Shown here: one piece after another, positions 1 through 10,568 of the stretch
Position numbering within the stretch: position 1 is the stretch's first letter
Layout: every line of letters starts with the position of its first letter
From: Globodera rostochiensis
Taxonomy: Eukaryota; Nematoda; Chromadorea; Rhabditida; Heteroderidae
DNA: 64,000 nucleotides
Direction of reading: 5' to 3'
Assembly: GCA_018350325.1 (NCBI GenBank)
Contig: JAEVLN010000007.1
Coordinates: 2,895,804 to 2,959,803, forward strand
Program-made: the position numbers and the translations under genes
Notes under the pieces: model-generated
Seen by the model: only the letters and a program-made list of their open reading frames with translations
What the model was told of the DNA's origin: nothing
Databases searched by the model: none

Positions 1-7
1 AAGAAAA

Positions 8-850
8 ATGGTCCTTTCCACAATTGCGTCGTCCAAGCAGCTTTTCCTTTTGCTCCTCCTCCGCTTTCCTTCCTCCGTCTTCTCGGCCTTCCCCAACCAG
101 AACACAGTCCAATGTCTTCTCCAGGTCCCCCCCCCCCGCCTCCCGCCCTGCCTATCTTTGACTTTTCTACAGGCAAATCGTCAGGATTGTGCGCTGTTCA
201 CGTATTGTTGCGAGAGGAACTGTGGTAACGGAGGTTCGCACCGGTGTTTGGCATTTATGGGCAGCATTGAACTGGCACAAAGTGGCTGCTACTGGTCAGT
301 GCCAATTGGGCGTTGGACTTCACTGGGATTATTCGTCTTCTCCCGTTTCAGTTCCTCCTCCCCCTCCCCACAATGGCCTCTTCCCCTACTACCCCTACCA
401 TTCTCGTCCACCCTCCCCGAATTCCCCCCTCCATCCTTTCCCCCCGCAAACTCCCCCCTCCCCGAATCCCCCCTCCCTCCTCTCCCCCCTCAAACTCCCC
501 CCTCCCCGAATTCCCCCCCTCCCTCCCTCCCCCCTCAAACTCTCCCCTCCCCGAATTCCCCCCTCCCTCCTCTCCCCCCGCAAACCCCCCCTCCCCGAAT
601 TCCCCCCTCCCTCCTCTCCCCCCTCAAACTCTCCCCTCCCCGAATCCCCCCTCCCTCCTCTCCCCCCGCAAACTCCCCCCTCCTGCGTCCGCCTTCCATC
701 GCTTCCTCCGCCTCCCAAAGTTCGCCGCGTCCTTTCCTTGGCACTGGCCGCCTCAGCAAGTGGGACAACTTTGGCCGGAAGGCCGACTTCGTTGGCGGCG
801 TTTTTCTGCTATTTATGCTGGATCTTCTGTTGCTGAGCTTCACCCTCTGA
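8..850 (+). CDS. small secreted cysteine-rich protein, possibly Ly6-like and GPI-anchored
   Basis: Three-exon model: 8-124, 173-294 and 757-850, with GT-AG introns in phases 0 and 2, giving 110 residues. Residues 1-27 form a signal peptide with a run of leucines. The middle holds cysteines in a YCC...NC...RC pattern and a GCYC cluster. The C-terminus is a hydrophobic stretch (VGGVFLLFMLDLLLLSFTL) ending the protein, as in GPI-attachment signals. The first intron is 48 bp, normal for a nematode; the second is 462 bp and contains a C-rich minisatellite. Reading straight through gives a 280-residue proline-rich ORF, which I think is spurious because its middle is the minisatellite. Placement in the Ly6/three-finger class is inference from cysteines plus hydrophobic tail; the spacing is not a clean match. 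Confidence 0.5.
   Translation: MVLSTIASSKQLFLLLLLRFPSSVFSAFPNQNTVQCLLQVPPPRLPPCLSLTFLQANRQDCALFTYCCERNCGNGGSHRCLAFMGSIELAQSGCYWSVPIGRWTSLGLFVFSRFSSSSPSPQWPLPLLPLPFSSTLPEFPPPSFPPANSPLPESPLPPLPPQTPPSPNSPPPSLPPQTLPSPNSPLPPLPPQTPPPRIPPSLLSPLKLSPPRIPPPSSPPANSPLLRPPSIASSASQSSPRPFLGTGRLSKWDNFGRKADFVGGVFLLFMLDLLLLSFTL
415..680. repeat. C-rich minisatellite, about 45-bp unit, six copies
   Basis: The motif CCCCGAAT followed by C/T tracts recurs near 416, 461, 505, 550, 594 and 639. It lies inside the proposed second intron of the first gene and keeps several frames open on both strands. Confidence 0.85.
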
Positions 851-1342
851 TAAATTCTCAGGGCAACGACCGACATTTTTATCCCTCAGGGCAATTGGTA
901 CCTTTGGCTATATTTGTATCCAACTTTTGTTCTTCCACGAATGTGACCAAAAAGTTGTTGCATTTATGTTTATGTACAAATTGTAATTGTTCTTTAAAAG
1001 TTATGCTTATCTGTCAGCATTCATCAGGCAGAATTCCAATCAAAGGGACAAACGGAAAAGTAAAAATACGGCAACATTTTTAATTTTTGATTTTATTTTT
1101 TTAGTTTTTTGGAAATTTACAATTTTGATTACACAAAAGCCTTTTGCTCTTCCTTTGGGAGAATTGGGCGGACAAATTATTATTTTATTATGTATTGATT
1201 TATTATTTTCGGTATTTGCGTGAAAATTCTTTCTTTCCGTCCGTTGGTACCCAGTGATATAAAAAGTGAAGGAGGGTAAATTGGGCATGACAACAGCAAA
1301 TGCAAAGGTCCATGAGTTTTGTTGGCCAATCGAAAGTGTTTT
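851..1342. other. AT-rich intergenic sequence
   Basis: It separates the first gene (plus) from the PY-motif gene (minus), so it is the 3' flank of both. No coding signal or repeat family was recognised. Confidence 0.5.
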
Positions 1343-1980
1343 TCACTCCTCATTTGGTGACAATTGCGCGATCAAAATCCGCGTAAAGACGATTAAAAGG
1401 AAGATAAGCAGGACGCGCGTCAGCAAGGAGAGGAATACGTCCCGCACTCTGCCCGCCCACGGGTTAACCAAGTGTGTTTCCCCCGGGATGGCTTCCGTTC
1501 CTCCCAAAACGATTGGCATTGGCACCGCCGAACTTCCCACCACCATTTGGTTATCCGCAGGGAATGCCGCGGCAAAGTCATCAATTCTTGCCCGATTATT
1601 CTGCTGCAGGACACCAGCAGACGGCGCCTGAAGGGAGGAGGAGGACAGGCGCAAAACGTTGTGAGCCAATGCAGCGGGCATATTGTTGCCTCGACGACTC
1701 CGGTGACAATTCTGACGCGAGGCGCAATCGCCACCGAATCTGCTAAACCGCTGACTCTCGGCATAGCTCGGAGGCCAGACAACTGGACGTGTGCCGTTTA
1801 GCAAATGCAATTATAGAAACGATCGATCGACTCACTCTCGAGGGATTCCGGCAGATGGACAGTCCAAATGGGTGCGGGCGGCGGCGGAACTTCATCCGTT
1901 GATGACGACATTGTGGAAGCATTAGCACGGGAGGGGGTCACGGCCTCGGTATATGGGGGAGGGGGACCATTAATGGGCAT
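1343..1980 (-). CDS. PY-motif, C-terminally membrane-anchored protein
   Basis: Two exons on the minus strand, 1980-1836 and 1782-1343, joined by a 53-bp phase-1 intron (GTGAGT...TCCAG), give 194 residues from the ATG at 1980. Two proline-tyrosine motifs, PPPPYTEA and PPSYAES, are the kind bound by WW domains of NEDD4-type ubiquitin ligases. A hydrophobic segment (VLLIFLLIVFTRILIAQL) lies just before the C-terminal SPNEE, so the protein should be tail-anchored with its N-terminus in the cytosol. The frame stays open upstream of this ATG for about 80 bases, so a further 5' exon is possible. The role as a ligase adaptor is inference; no family was recognised. Confidence 0.5.
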
Positions 1981-2738
1981 CAGAACAGCCAATGCAAATG
2001 GGACGAGGGCAGAGGGGTTGATTGAGCAAGTGCTGGGAACAACACAAAAACTGAATGATTTGCCTCCCCCCCCCTTTCCTTTCTCGACAGCGATTCCCCC
2101 CCCCCCTCGCCCTTACATCAGCCCAAATTTATCTAGCGATGACAAATCAATACTAACTTTCTCACCAAAGAGAAGACAACTCAATTCGGTCCATGTTGTC
2201 TTTTGTCCCAGAAATACAAAAGATGAAAAACCTCAATCAACATCTAACTCTGACTCTACATAGATTAACAAGAATCAGAGATAACTGTATAAAAAGTAGG
2301 ATTTCTAACATAATTTGAGGAAAAAACAAATATTTTTTGATGAAACCCCAAAAGAGTCCTTCCCCCCTATGCGTTTGCGACCCCTCGGCGTGAAAATCGT
2401 CGACTCCTCGTTTTTAAAATCTGCATCTGAGCATTAAAAAATCCTCATTTGTACCTAAAATCCGCATAACTATTCGAACATCTTCATTAAAAACAAAATT
2501 TGTTAACTTCGCTTTATTCTTTATATGAGCCCCCTCACTAACGTCTATTTTTGGGTTGCATTTTGGGAAAAAAACTCAATTTTCAGGGGATGCATTCTTT
2601 GGAAATTGAAAAAGTCGATTTTTAGGGCTGCATTTTTAGTTTTTATCAGGCACATTTACCCTATCCATTCAGCCCATTCCAAATTTGTCCCGCTGAGCTT
2701 TGGCCAATCTCGGAATCTCGAGATACACCGCCCCCAAT
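1981..2738. other. intergenic, C-runs and dispersed AT-rich repeat
   Basis: C-runs occur at 2063-2072 and 2096-2106. From about 2300 the sequence matches AT-rich repeat seen elsewhere: the 'bases of atctgcatct...gcattaaaaaatcctcattt' type near 2410-2500 recurs at 10620-10720. No gene supported. Confidence 0.45.
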
Positions 2739-3127
2739 GAGCTCGACCACTTCGTTTACCTCAATTTTACCGCGCTATTCTAAGCAAAGCTATCCATCCG
2801 GATTTAATGTCAAACAATTCAAGAGGCGCAAATGGCGGAGGGAATACGAGAAGTGTGTCGGATAGGAAGGAAAGGGTTACTATTTGAATACCTCAAAAGG
2901 AGAGGGGAGTTAGTGGTTAAGTGGGCTTTGCGAGGGGAGATGGATGATTCCTCCTTAGAAACGTCATCGTCAATTTTCATTGCCGTCCGAAGAGGTGGAC
3001 GTTTGCCATTTAAAGGTAGGTGTGAAAGTGCTTAATGACTTTTTGCCTTTTGACTTACCGATGGGCACAAAATAAGCAAAATTTGTTTGTCCCTTTTGCA
3101 AAGGTGGGGAGGGACGAACGAATTAAC
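2739..3127 (+). other. possible small coding fragments, unresolved
   Basis: A 43-codon ORF starts at 2739 (MSSTTSFTSILPRYSKQ). A second piece from the ATG at 2940 could splice at 3014 into a segment with CPFCKGG near 3080. The splice phases do not join both pieces, and no family was recognised. Listed only because the segments are more codon-like than the flanks. Confidence 0.15.
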
Positions 3128-3281
3128 GGCCCCAATAGTTTCGTTCGTTTCCTTTTGACATTAAATGCTAACGGAAGCTTCTCAATCTCGTCGCCCTCTT
3201 CCATTTCAATTTTAATTAATTCATCAAAACTCATTTTAATACCCTTTCATTCTCAACAGCAATTGGCAAACACCGACCGAA

Positions 3282-4244
3282 ATGTTTGGTACTTTGTCTT
3301 CGGTCGCCTTCCTCCTCTCGCTTTCCTCCTTTTTTCCAAACATTTTCGGCGCATTATTCACTGAACGGCACAACAAAGTGAATGCAAATTTTGTTCATTA
3401 AGCTAATCCAAAGTTTTTTAAACGCTTCCAGCAAAAAGAGCCGTTCAAAATCACTACCCTCGACGACGAAGAGGAAGTGAATTGGACTGTGGGACCGGCA
3501 CAAATGTGTGCAAACTCGGCGCATTATCACAAATGCAACAATCACTTGGACTCCAATTTGCACTGTCAATGTGCTCCGACGGATGTAACGGAAGGGAGAG
3601 GGGCAATTGGAGGTGTCCAAATGTGGAACGCACGTTTAAAAGTGATGGGAACTCGAAAGCAATAAAAAGTGGGAGATTCTCGGCCTAAACCCTCTAAATC
3701 AGCAGAGTGACGTTCGTGTTCGTCAGCTCGTCTCCTTCTCTCCGCTTCCGAGCTGTTCAGCTGCACTCCCTCAGGTGGAGTTGCCAAATGAGCAGTTGTT
3801 GACCTTTGGCATAGCGTTTCCTGTGATGGGACAGTTTCTAAAGGATCCCGAGGGAGTGTTCCTGGAGGACCTGGAGCTGTACACCTTCATCCCAAGAGTA
3901 AAAAAAGAGTAATTTGTTCCACCACGCATGACATTCGACTTCCCCAAAGGAGTGTGTTCTTATCTACCGCAGAGGTTGTTCCGCGGATGGGAAGGCGTAT
4001 GAGTTCCAGATCGGCATCATTTCCTCAAAATGCACCCAATTCCGAAAAGTTCCAATAGAGCAGCCTCAGCTGAAGTCGCTCAGCCCGCTAATGTTCCTCG
4101 CAAATCCCAGTTTTATGATGGACAACGCGTTGAAGGTCGCCTATGTTCGTAAGGCAAGTCGAACAACGGAGCCAAAGCACTCAAAAGGCATTCTTTGTTT
4201 TAGCCTGTCTAAGAAAAGAATGTTGCGAAGGAAGCAAACACTGA
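3282..4244 (+). CDS. secreted cysteine-containing orphan protein
   Basis: Five exons, 3282-3377, 3432-3641, 3703-3897, 3950-4148 and 4204-4244, with introns of 54, 61, 52 and 55 bp, all GT-AG and phase-consistent, give 246 residues. The first 23 residues (MFGTLSSVAFLLSLSSFFPN...) are a signal peptide. The mature protein has an acidic patch (LDDEEE), a cluster HCQC, a central acidic/hydrophobic region (GVFLEDLELYTFIPR), and ends in CLRKECCEG. At least eleven cysteines suggest disulphides in an extracellular protein. A shorter alternative stops at 3665 if the 61-bp intron is not removed. I recognise no family. It could be a nematode-specific secreted (effector-like) protein, which is speculation. 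Confidence 0.55.
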
Positions 4245-5074
4245 ACGTTTATTTATTCCGATTATTACTAATTGAAACTTCCGATCTCAAGACCATCCCA
4301 AAACTATTCATATTGCACTCCCACCCACCGGTGATCTCTGATTTGTAAAGGGCTGTCGCGAAGAAAATCACTTTGACCCAATGGTTTTGTTTTAGCAGAA
4401 ACAAAGCTCAAAACCCGAGTCTCTAAAATCGAACTTCTGGCAACCCTAACTACAAGGCAATACAATCAAAAAACTTTGTCTTTTATAAATTCATTCGTTC
4501 TTCTCGTTCGATGGATTGAAAACTAAAAAAATATTTTTCAAAAAAGTCTCTCCGTTTGGGCTTCCCCCCCCCCCTTCTCCAAAGCTGTATTATTTGTATT
4601 ATTATCCCCCCCCCCCATTTTAAGATGTTTGCTGACAAAGATTTTTTGTTGCGAACCAAACAAATTATAAACAGCAGGCGCGTGATCGTGAAATGGAGAT
4701 AGTTAAAGTAAATTATTGTTGATATTGTGAATGAATGCGCTTAAGCAAAAGAAGTGTTGATCGAAAAATAAAATAATGCCGCCAATTACGACATGCTCAT
4801 CTTATCCGAGACATTCTCATTCTCTAAATCGCCAATGATATCAAAATGCTCTCCGCCCATTCGGTCGCTTATGGGCCAATCGTCTTCCAACGCAATAAAT
4901 TTTTTGAGTTGCATCTCGCGGACGAATGTGCCCTCGTATTTGTCTTAATTTAAATGGGTTGGGAAAAGAAAATCACGATTCTACGAAAACGTTAAAACCG
5001 GTTGAGAAATTTTAAATTTAAAAAGACAAAACTACAAATATTTTTTTATTTTAGCTCAGACGGAAAAGGATAAA
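4245..5074. other. intergenic, with two C-runs
   Basis: C-runs sit at 4565-4575 and 4606-4616. No ORF with a convincing splice structure and no repeat match were seen. Confidence 0.4.
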
Positions 5075-5700
5075 CTATAGCGAACGCCCCATTCCAAAAC
5101 CGCAAATTATAGAATTCTGTGTCTTCCCGTGCACCAATCTGCACAAATTTGGTATTAATCGATAGCTCCCGACAGATAAATCGATCTGGATGTAACGGGA
5201 CACGATCAGACGCCATTTGGATACCGGCCGACTGAGTCACAGTGTAAAAGGGACATTTCAGTACCAAAAGTAAAAATGAAACTCATTTCCCCTCAGACAA
5301 CTGTAAACAGAAGACAACTGTGCAGAGAAGCCCGGGCAGGATTGGCTCTTAAGGGGTAGTCGAAAGGTGTGTGTGTGTGTGTGAAAAGCTTTGATGAAAA
5401 TAGCTTTTCACACACACACCTTTCGACTTCCACCATGCGCCCATTAGGTAGTTTCGATCAATCGCTTGTTTCTTTATGGTACTGCTTGCTTCACATCTAG
5501 ATCGAGTCTAGTCGGGAGCTGTCGATTGATACCAAATTTGTGCAGATTGGTGCACGGGAAGACACAAAATTTAGACCAAATTATCCATTTTGGCCATGTT
5601 TAAGTGGTTCAAAAACCGGTTCAAACATTTTTCCTAACTTTTGACCTATTTTTCCGAGCTTATAATTAATGCCGTTTTGGAATGGGGGCGTTCGCTATAG
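5075..5700. mobile_element. inverted-repeat element (MITE-like)
   Basis: The left end CTATAGCGAACGCCCCATTC is the inverse of the right end at 5676-5700 (one G-run difference). A second inverted stretch, TTGTGCAGATTGGTGCACGG on the right near 5540, pairs with the left arm around 5130. No coding capacity. It contains the GT hairpin at 5359-5427 and directly abuts the next element. Confidence 0.65.
5359..5427. repeat. long perfect hairpin with a GT/CA core
   Basis: GTCGAAAGG plus a GT run and GAAAAGCT is answered by AGCTTTTC, a CA run and CCTTTCGAC, leaving a loop of about 10 bases. The stem is close to 30 bp. Confidence 0.8.
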
Positions 5701-6512
5701 TTCACCCAAAAAATTTAGGTACTTTCGCATTTTGCGACCCCCTCCCCAAATTTGCTGAAAACATCATATATGGGGTTTTCAAGGGTGCTGATCACGAATC
5801 TGATAATATTTTTAAGATCTGACAACATCTAAGATTTTGAAAATCTATGATTTTTTATTATCGTTGAATTGTTGAGAGTTACTATATTGGAAGATCAGAC
5901 AGGAATTTTCGTTATAAATGTCGGTTTTACCATTAATCACCCAAAACCGGTTTTATAGGCTTTCTTAGGTGCTGAAAACAATGGAACAAGTTCGCCATTA
6001 TTTGGCGTTTTTTCGAAAAAAATATGAAAATACAACAAAAAGTTTTAAGAAAAAATGCAATACAATTTAAATTTTTCTTGCTAAGATCACTCACTAATTT
6101 TTTGAAAATTTTTTATAAAAAATACATTCGAATTTTTCCTTCATAGACTCTTGCTTTTTTAGCCGCCTTTTTGCAATTTTTCTTGCTTAAAAGAAAGCAG
6201 ACCTACTGATTGATAATTTTTACATGTAAAAAAGAAATTTTTAAGCCTTTATTGTTTTTTTACACCCATTTTTCGTCACTATTTTTGCTTATAACCCGGA
6301 TTTTGGCACTTTTTCGCAACTATTTAGTTAACTATTTAGAGATCTTTCTTAACTAAATATCCTCGCCCTAATAATAATAAACAACAGATTTTCTAAATCT
6401 TAGATGTTGTCAGATCTCAAAAATATTATCAGATTCGTGATCAGCACATTTATATGATGTTTTCAGTAAATTTGGGGAAGGGGTCGCAAAATGCGAAAGT
6501 ACCAAAATTTAT
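5701..6512. mobile_element. inverted-repeat MITE, possibly Merlin-related
   Basis: Arms 5713-5860 and 6390-6512 are inverted copies: TACTTTCGCATTTTGCGACC on the left, its complement near 6485-6505. The arms contain GTGCTGATCACGAATCTG, which also occurs near 11166 and, diverged, in the termini of the Merlin element at 18464. No ORF of its own. Confidence 0.6.
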
Positions 6513-6846
6513 GTTCACCCATTCCCCGCAATAAATAATCTGTCAAATACCAACCCTTGAACGGGAGGTATGTAAAACGCATGTCCGCGTCTCTGTCGCA
6601 CATCACTTTCATCCACCCATCGGCGCTCCTCGGCTCCTTCACTTTGTTTTGCCCTTCTTCCGCCCTTTGTCCACCAACCGGAGATTCCTTTCTCTTTTCT
6701 TCCGACATTTTCTCACTGTTGTCATTTATCGGTTTCCTTCCCAAACATTTCATTGGTCCAGCAGTTGTCCCACCAAAACTTTTGGACGTTCGGCCACTGG
6801 CGGCGGGAGTGTTGTTCGCGACATTGATGTCCAACCGACGGAGCAT
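6463..6846 (-). CDS. small charged hypothetical protein, 3' end inside a MITE
   Basis: A 127-codon ORF from the ATG at 6846, directly preceded on the minus strand by TTTCCCAAG, a good acceptor for cis- or trans-splicing. It lies about 340 bp downstream of PREB in the same direction, so it may be the second gene of an operon. The protein is rich in K, E and S (SEEKRKESPVGG) and has no recognised domain. The last 15-20 codons and the stop lie in the right arm of the neighbouring MITE, so the native C-terminus has probably been replaced. Confidence 0.3.
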   Translation of the reverse strand: MLRRLDINVANNTPAASGRTSKSFGGTTAGPMKCLGRKPINDNSEKMSEEKRKESPVGGQRAEEGQNKVKEPRSADGWMKVMCDRDADMRFTYLPFKGWYLTDYLLRGMGEHKFWYFRILRPLPQIY

Positions 6847-7184
6847 CCCTTGGGAAAGCGAATAAAATGATACCAAAAACGAACCAACCCAGTTTTTTTA
6901 ATTAGACCTCTATTTTGACCACCCCAAGACTGACCAAAATGAATGCCTAATGACAATTTTAATTACGACGCTTACTTTTCCAATGTTGTAAATTGACTGT
7001 CGGCAATAAATGTTGTTCAGCTGAACTAAACCCTCATGCCCAAACACAAACATTTAAAACAAATATCGAAAACGAATGTTATTTTTTAACATTTATTTCT
7101 CAATTCGTCATAGAGGTTTATTCGTTATCAGTGTTCACAATCATGAAAATAACGTAACAAGCATGTGTATAGTAAACGTGTTTA

Positions 7185-9982
7185 TTATGCAAATGAAAAA
7201 AGTGTCCACAATATTACGTAGAATGCTGAAGCCAAAACGGACAAACGGAAAATGAAGGCGGTGAAAGAGTTTTGCGCCGGAAAAGGGAGATGGTGGACCT
7301 AAATGGTTCGTTCGTTACTTATTTCATTTGAGAAATAAACCTGGATAGTCCGGTCAACGCTTACTGACACGACAGAACAACGATAATTTGCACAAATTCC
7401 CGGCAAAAAACATCGTCCTGCTGGCAAATTGGACATGCTCATTGTTATGTCACCAATTCGGCCCAAATCTTTAACGTCACACGACCGCTGAGGCAAAAAC
7501 GAAAGAGCGGTGACGAAAGAGCTGTGAGTTTCGCGAATAAATAGCAGAGAGGAGAACGACTGGGTGTCAAAGAAAGCCACACTTCCGCCCATCGTCCCAA
7601 TGAGAGTAAAATAACCGCATTCACTGACTTCCAAGCAGGACACCGACTGGAAATGGATTTTAAATGCTCTAAAATTAAAATAACTTCTCATTCCTTGTCT
7701 TTCCGCGTTTTAGCTTTTGATCGACCTCACCCCCTCTACCACACCCAATGCTTTTTACGCATATTTTCTGCCCTGATTGCAGTTCTTTTTCAAACACCTA
7801 GCCCCCCTCCCTTCCCTACACAATTCTTTTAACCTCTTTGCAGGCCATTTTCGTCCTAATTATGTGACAATTTCCTTTATGTCTGTCAAACATCCAAAGA
7901 CACAAAAATGAGACTTCCTTCGAGCTCCGAATCCGCTGATTGTGTGCTGTCACAAAAATCAAATCAGTCCCCGACTTGTTCAAGGAAGTAAAGCGCAAGG
8001 ATCGGACCTGCAACTGGTGGATTTGAGGTAAAAAAATTAGCTGATAAAAAGAGGAAAGACCTTGAACTTATTAGAAAGCGCTCTTTCATTTTCACTCATT
8101 GGAAGATCGGTAATCCGTTTTCCAAAATCACTCAAATCCCATAGGACAGTCTGGTCGGGCAAAACTGTGGCGAGTATATCCCCATAAAGCGAAACATCAA
8201 TGTCGTCTACAGCAGCACTCCCGCTGCAAATCTCGAGCTCAGGCGTAACGTCACGCAAAATAGGCGTTCCCTCCAATTGGTTGCCGTCAAAAGGACTTCT
8301 ATCGAATTTTTTTCTGATCATAACATTCTTGAGCACATTTGCAATAGACCAGACTCGAACATATCCGTCAGTGCCAGCCGTTGCCATTTTAAGCGGTGCG
8401 CGATGATCGGATCCAACCCGAAAAAGCCGAACACATTTCTGCAGAGGTCAAATTAAGACTATTGACCAATGGAATCAACCTGGTAGGAATCATCACCCGG
8501 ATGCTTGTCAGTCTCAATTCTGAGCAGTTCTTGAAATTGGAATGATAGACTAGGTGGGGAGTTCAAATGTTGTTCAGAATCAAGCGAATTCTCCGTTTCA
8601 GACAAAGCAAAATGTTTCGTTTCGTACAATGCACAAAACTGAGCGAATAAACATTTATAATTTTACTTAAAATCGGGAAAAGTCAAGAATATGTACATTT
8701 AAACAAACAGACGACTCTGGTATTTCTACCGTATACGGTCCTGGAACGAAATCGGATATACCAATCGACTCCGCTCGCCGCGCTGAGCACGAATCTGCAA
8801 AAATTTTTGCGGGCAAACCACTATGAAGAAAGTTATGGCCTCTTAAGCTTGGCCAAAAAACCATAGGGGGACACATTTGGTCAAAATTTTTAGAAAAAAA
8901 TGTTTTATTTGATGCCGGCCCGGAGTCGAGTGTGCGGTACTAGGCTGCTATTTTCCACCTTACTGTCTAAATTTTCCCTTATCGTGCCTTGTACTTAAAA
9001 TCGCTTTATTCCTTAATTTTCAAAAATTTCAACCGATTCAAAAACGGATTTAAATTGATTTTCTATTGACGAATTCGTAATCAGCGAATCAAAAATTTTG
9101 ACCAAATGTGTCCCCCTATGGTTTTTTGGCCAAGCTTAAGAGGCCATAACTTTCTTCATAGTGGTTTGCACGCAAAATTTTTTGAAAATTCGTGCTCAGT
9201 TTGATGAGAGGAATCGATTGGTATATGAATTGGTCGATTTCGTTCCACGACCGTATAAGGTAATTCCCGCCTCTTTATTTTGAGTAAATAAAACAAAAAA
9301 AATTTAGGGAGGCTAATTCAGCACGATTGCCCCCTTTGTGATAATCCTTTTAATGTGAATCTAATCAAAAAACTACTTAACCTCGTCTTGGCCAGCCACA
9401 ATCAGAAATTGGCCACTGTACGGCTCGTTCGTCAGTGCAATGCAATCCATGTTCATGCTGGCAAATTGGCCAGTGTCGACAACGTCACTCAGATTAGCGA
9501 CAATTTGCTTAGACGACTCGCACCTTCCACTTTTGAAGTCAAAACAGCTATCGTAGCCGAGCAGAAAAAGCTAAAATCAACAGGTGAGTTTTGTTTGAAT
9601 GCGTGGCTCCCTGCCTAATCACTTATTGTTTCTTCCAAAGGATAGCCGAAGTTGTGTGTTCAAGAATTATTCCGAAAATTTTGTTAAATAATTGAACCAT
9701 CGAATATTGGAATTTCAAACCCAATTCACTAATCTTGCAAAAAATTGTTCTGCTTTTCAGCTGACTTCCCCTCCCCTCGAAATTGTTGCCATATAATCCC
9801 CTCGTTCGGATCCTCTTGAATATCGAAAGACGAACACAATAACTCACCTGTATTTGGTTGGGAACACCGGTCTTCGCACTCCCTCCCCCGCCACCAACTA
9901 AAATATGTCGACAGCCAATTCCTCGAAGACAATAAGACGGAATAGAACAAATGGCTGCGTTTCTATTAGACCTAGGCCCCAT
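7185..9982 (-). CDS. sec-12: PREB/SEC12, guanine-nucleotide exchange factor for Sar1
   Basis: Seven exons on the minus strand: 9982-9848, 9570-9382, 8638-8480, 8438-8061, 8007-7834, 7646-7319 and 7225-7185, all GT-AG with agreeing phases, give 467 residues. The N-terminal blade VGGGGGSAKTG matches the PREB start; VAGQDE, then MATAGTDGYVRVW, then SCLEVSECGYF...FIRETHSSFVTALSFLP are the characteristic WD-repeat motifs in order. The last exon encodes a single membrane span (FYVILWTLFSF), as expected for an ER membrane protein whose cytosolic propeller activates Sar1 and starts COPII coat assembly. AATAAA overlaps the stop. Intron 2 (8639-9381) carries a complete MITE and is otherwise unremarkable. 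Length fits the family (human PREB about 417). Confidence 0.93.
8732..9257. mobile_element. palindromic MITE inside a PREB intron
   Basis: The ends TATACGGTC and GACCGTATA are inverted, followed by matching arms (TGGAACGAAATCG..., ATACCAATCGA..., AACCACTATGAAGAAAGTTA...) facing each other around an AT-rich centre near 8990. There is no ORF. Solo-arm relatives of this family occur near 10080-10150, 21040-21060, 37460-37545 and 41200-41240. Confidence 0.75.
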
Positions 9983-10330
9983 TATGGAACACTGTCAGGC
10001 AACCTTAAGACAGACGGAAAAATTGAAGAATACGTGTACCTCACCAAATCCCACAAATTATATATCAATCGTCTCCTCTCTAAGCCTAACGCACGAATCT
10101 GAAAGAACTTTTTGGCGGAAACCACTTTGAAGCAAGTTATGAGCACGGGATTGAAGTGTCTTTTTGACTGTGATTCAAAAATGGGCAAAATCACTTATAA
10201 ATATAGGCTTTAAAAATTAGAATTTGTCGATAGATAATAAAAATTGAAAATTTAAAGCGATTTTAGAACCGGTTTAATTTTAAAAATTAAGGAAAAACGA
10301 TTTTTTTAAAATAACTAAATAAGGGGTTCA
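9983..10330. other. PREB 5' flank with a solo MITE arm
   Basis: Near 10085-10145 the sequence resembles one arm of the 8732-9257 MITE. The PREB promoter must lie here, but no motif is recognisable. Confidence 0.4.
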
Positions 10331-10568
10331 TTAGGCTTAGGCCTAAGCCACCCTAGATCGGGGCGCTTTAGGCTTAGGCCTAAGCCACCCTGGATCGGGG
10401 CGTGTTAGGCTTAGGCCTAAGCCACCCTAGATCGGGGCGCTTTAGGCTTAGGCATAAGCCACCCTGGATCGGGGCGCGTTAGGCTTAGGCTTAAGCCACC
10501 ATGCTTTGGGGTTCGTTAGGCTTAGGCCTAAGCCACCCTGGCTCGGGGCGCGTTAGGCTTAGGCCTAA
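10331..10568. repeat. minisatellite of inverted TTAGGC telomere-type motifs
   Basis: About 6.4 copies of a 37-bp unit. Each begins TTAGGCTTAGGCCTAAGCC, i.e. two TTAGGC repeats facing an inverted GCCTAA, followed by ACCCT(A/G)GATCGGGGCGC. TTAGGC is the nematode telomere repeat. Confidence 0.9.

Noticed and set aside
395..876. Glycine-rich minus-strand ORFs and proline-rich plus-strand ORFs
   Set aside because: Shadow frames of the 45-bp C-rich minisatellite.
5046..5267. 73-codon minus-strand ORF
   Set aside because: Lies entirely within the left arm of an inverted-repeat element.
10331..10568. CRISPR-like array
   Set aside because: Units are directly adjacent with no unique spacers, in a eukaryotic genome; it is a minisatellite.
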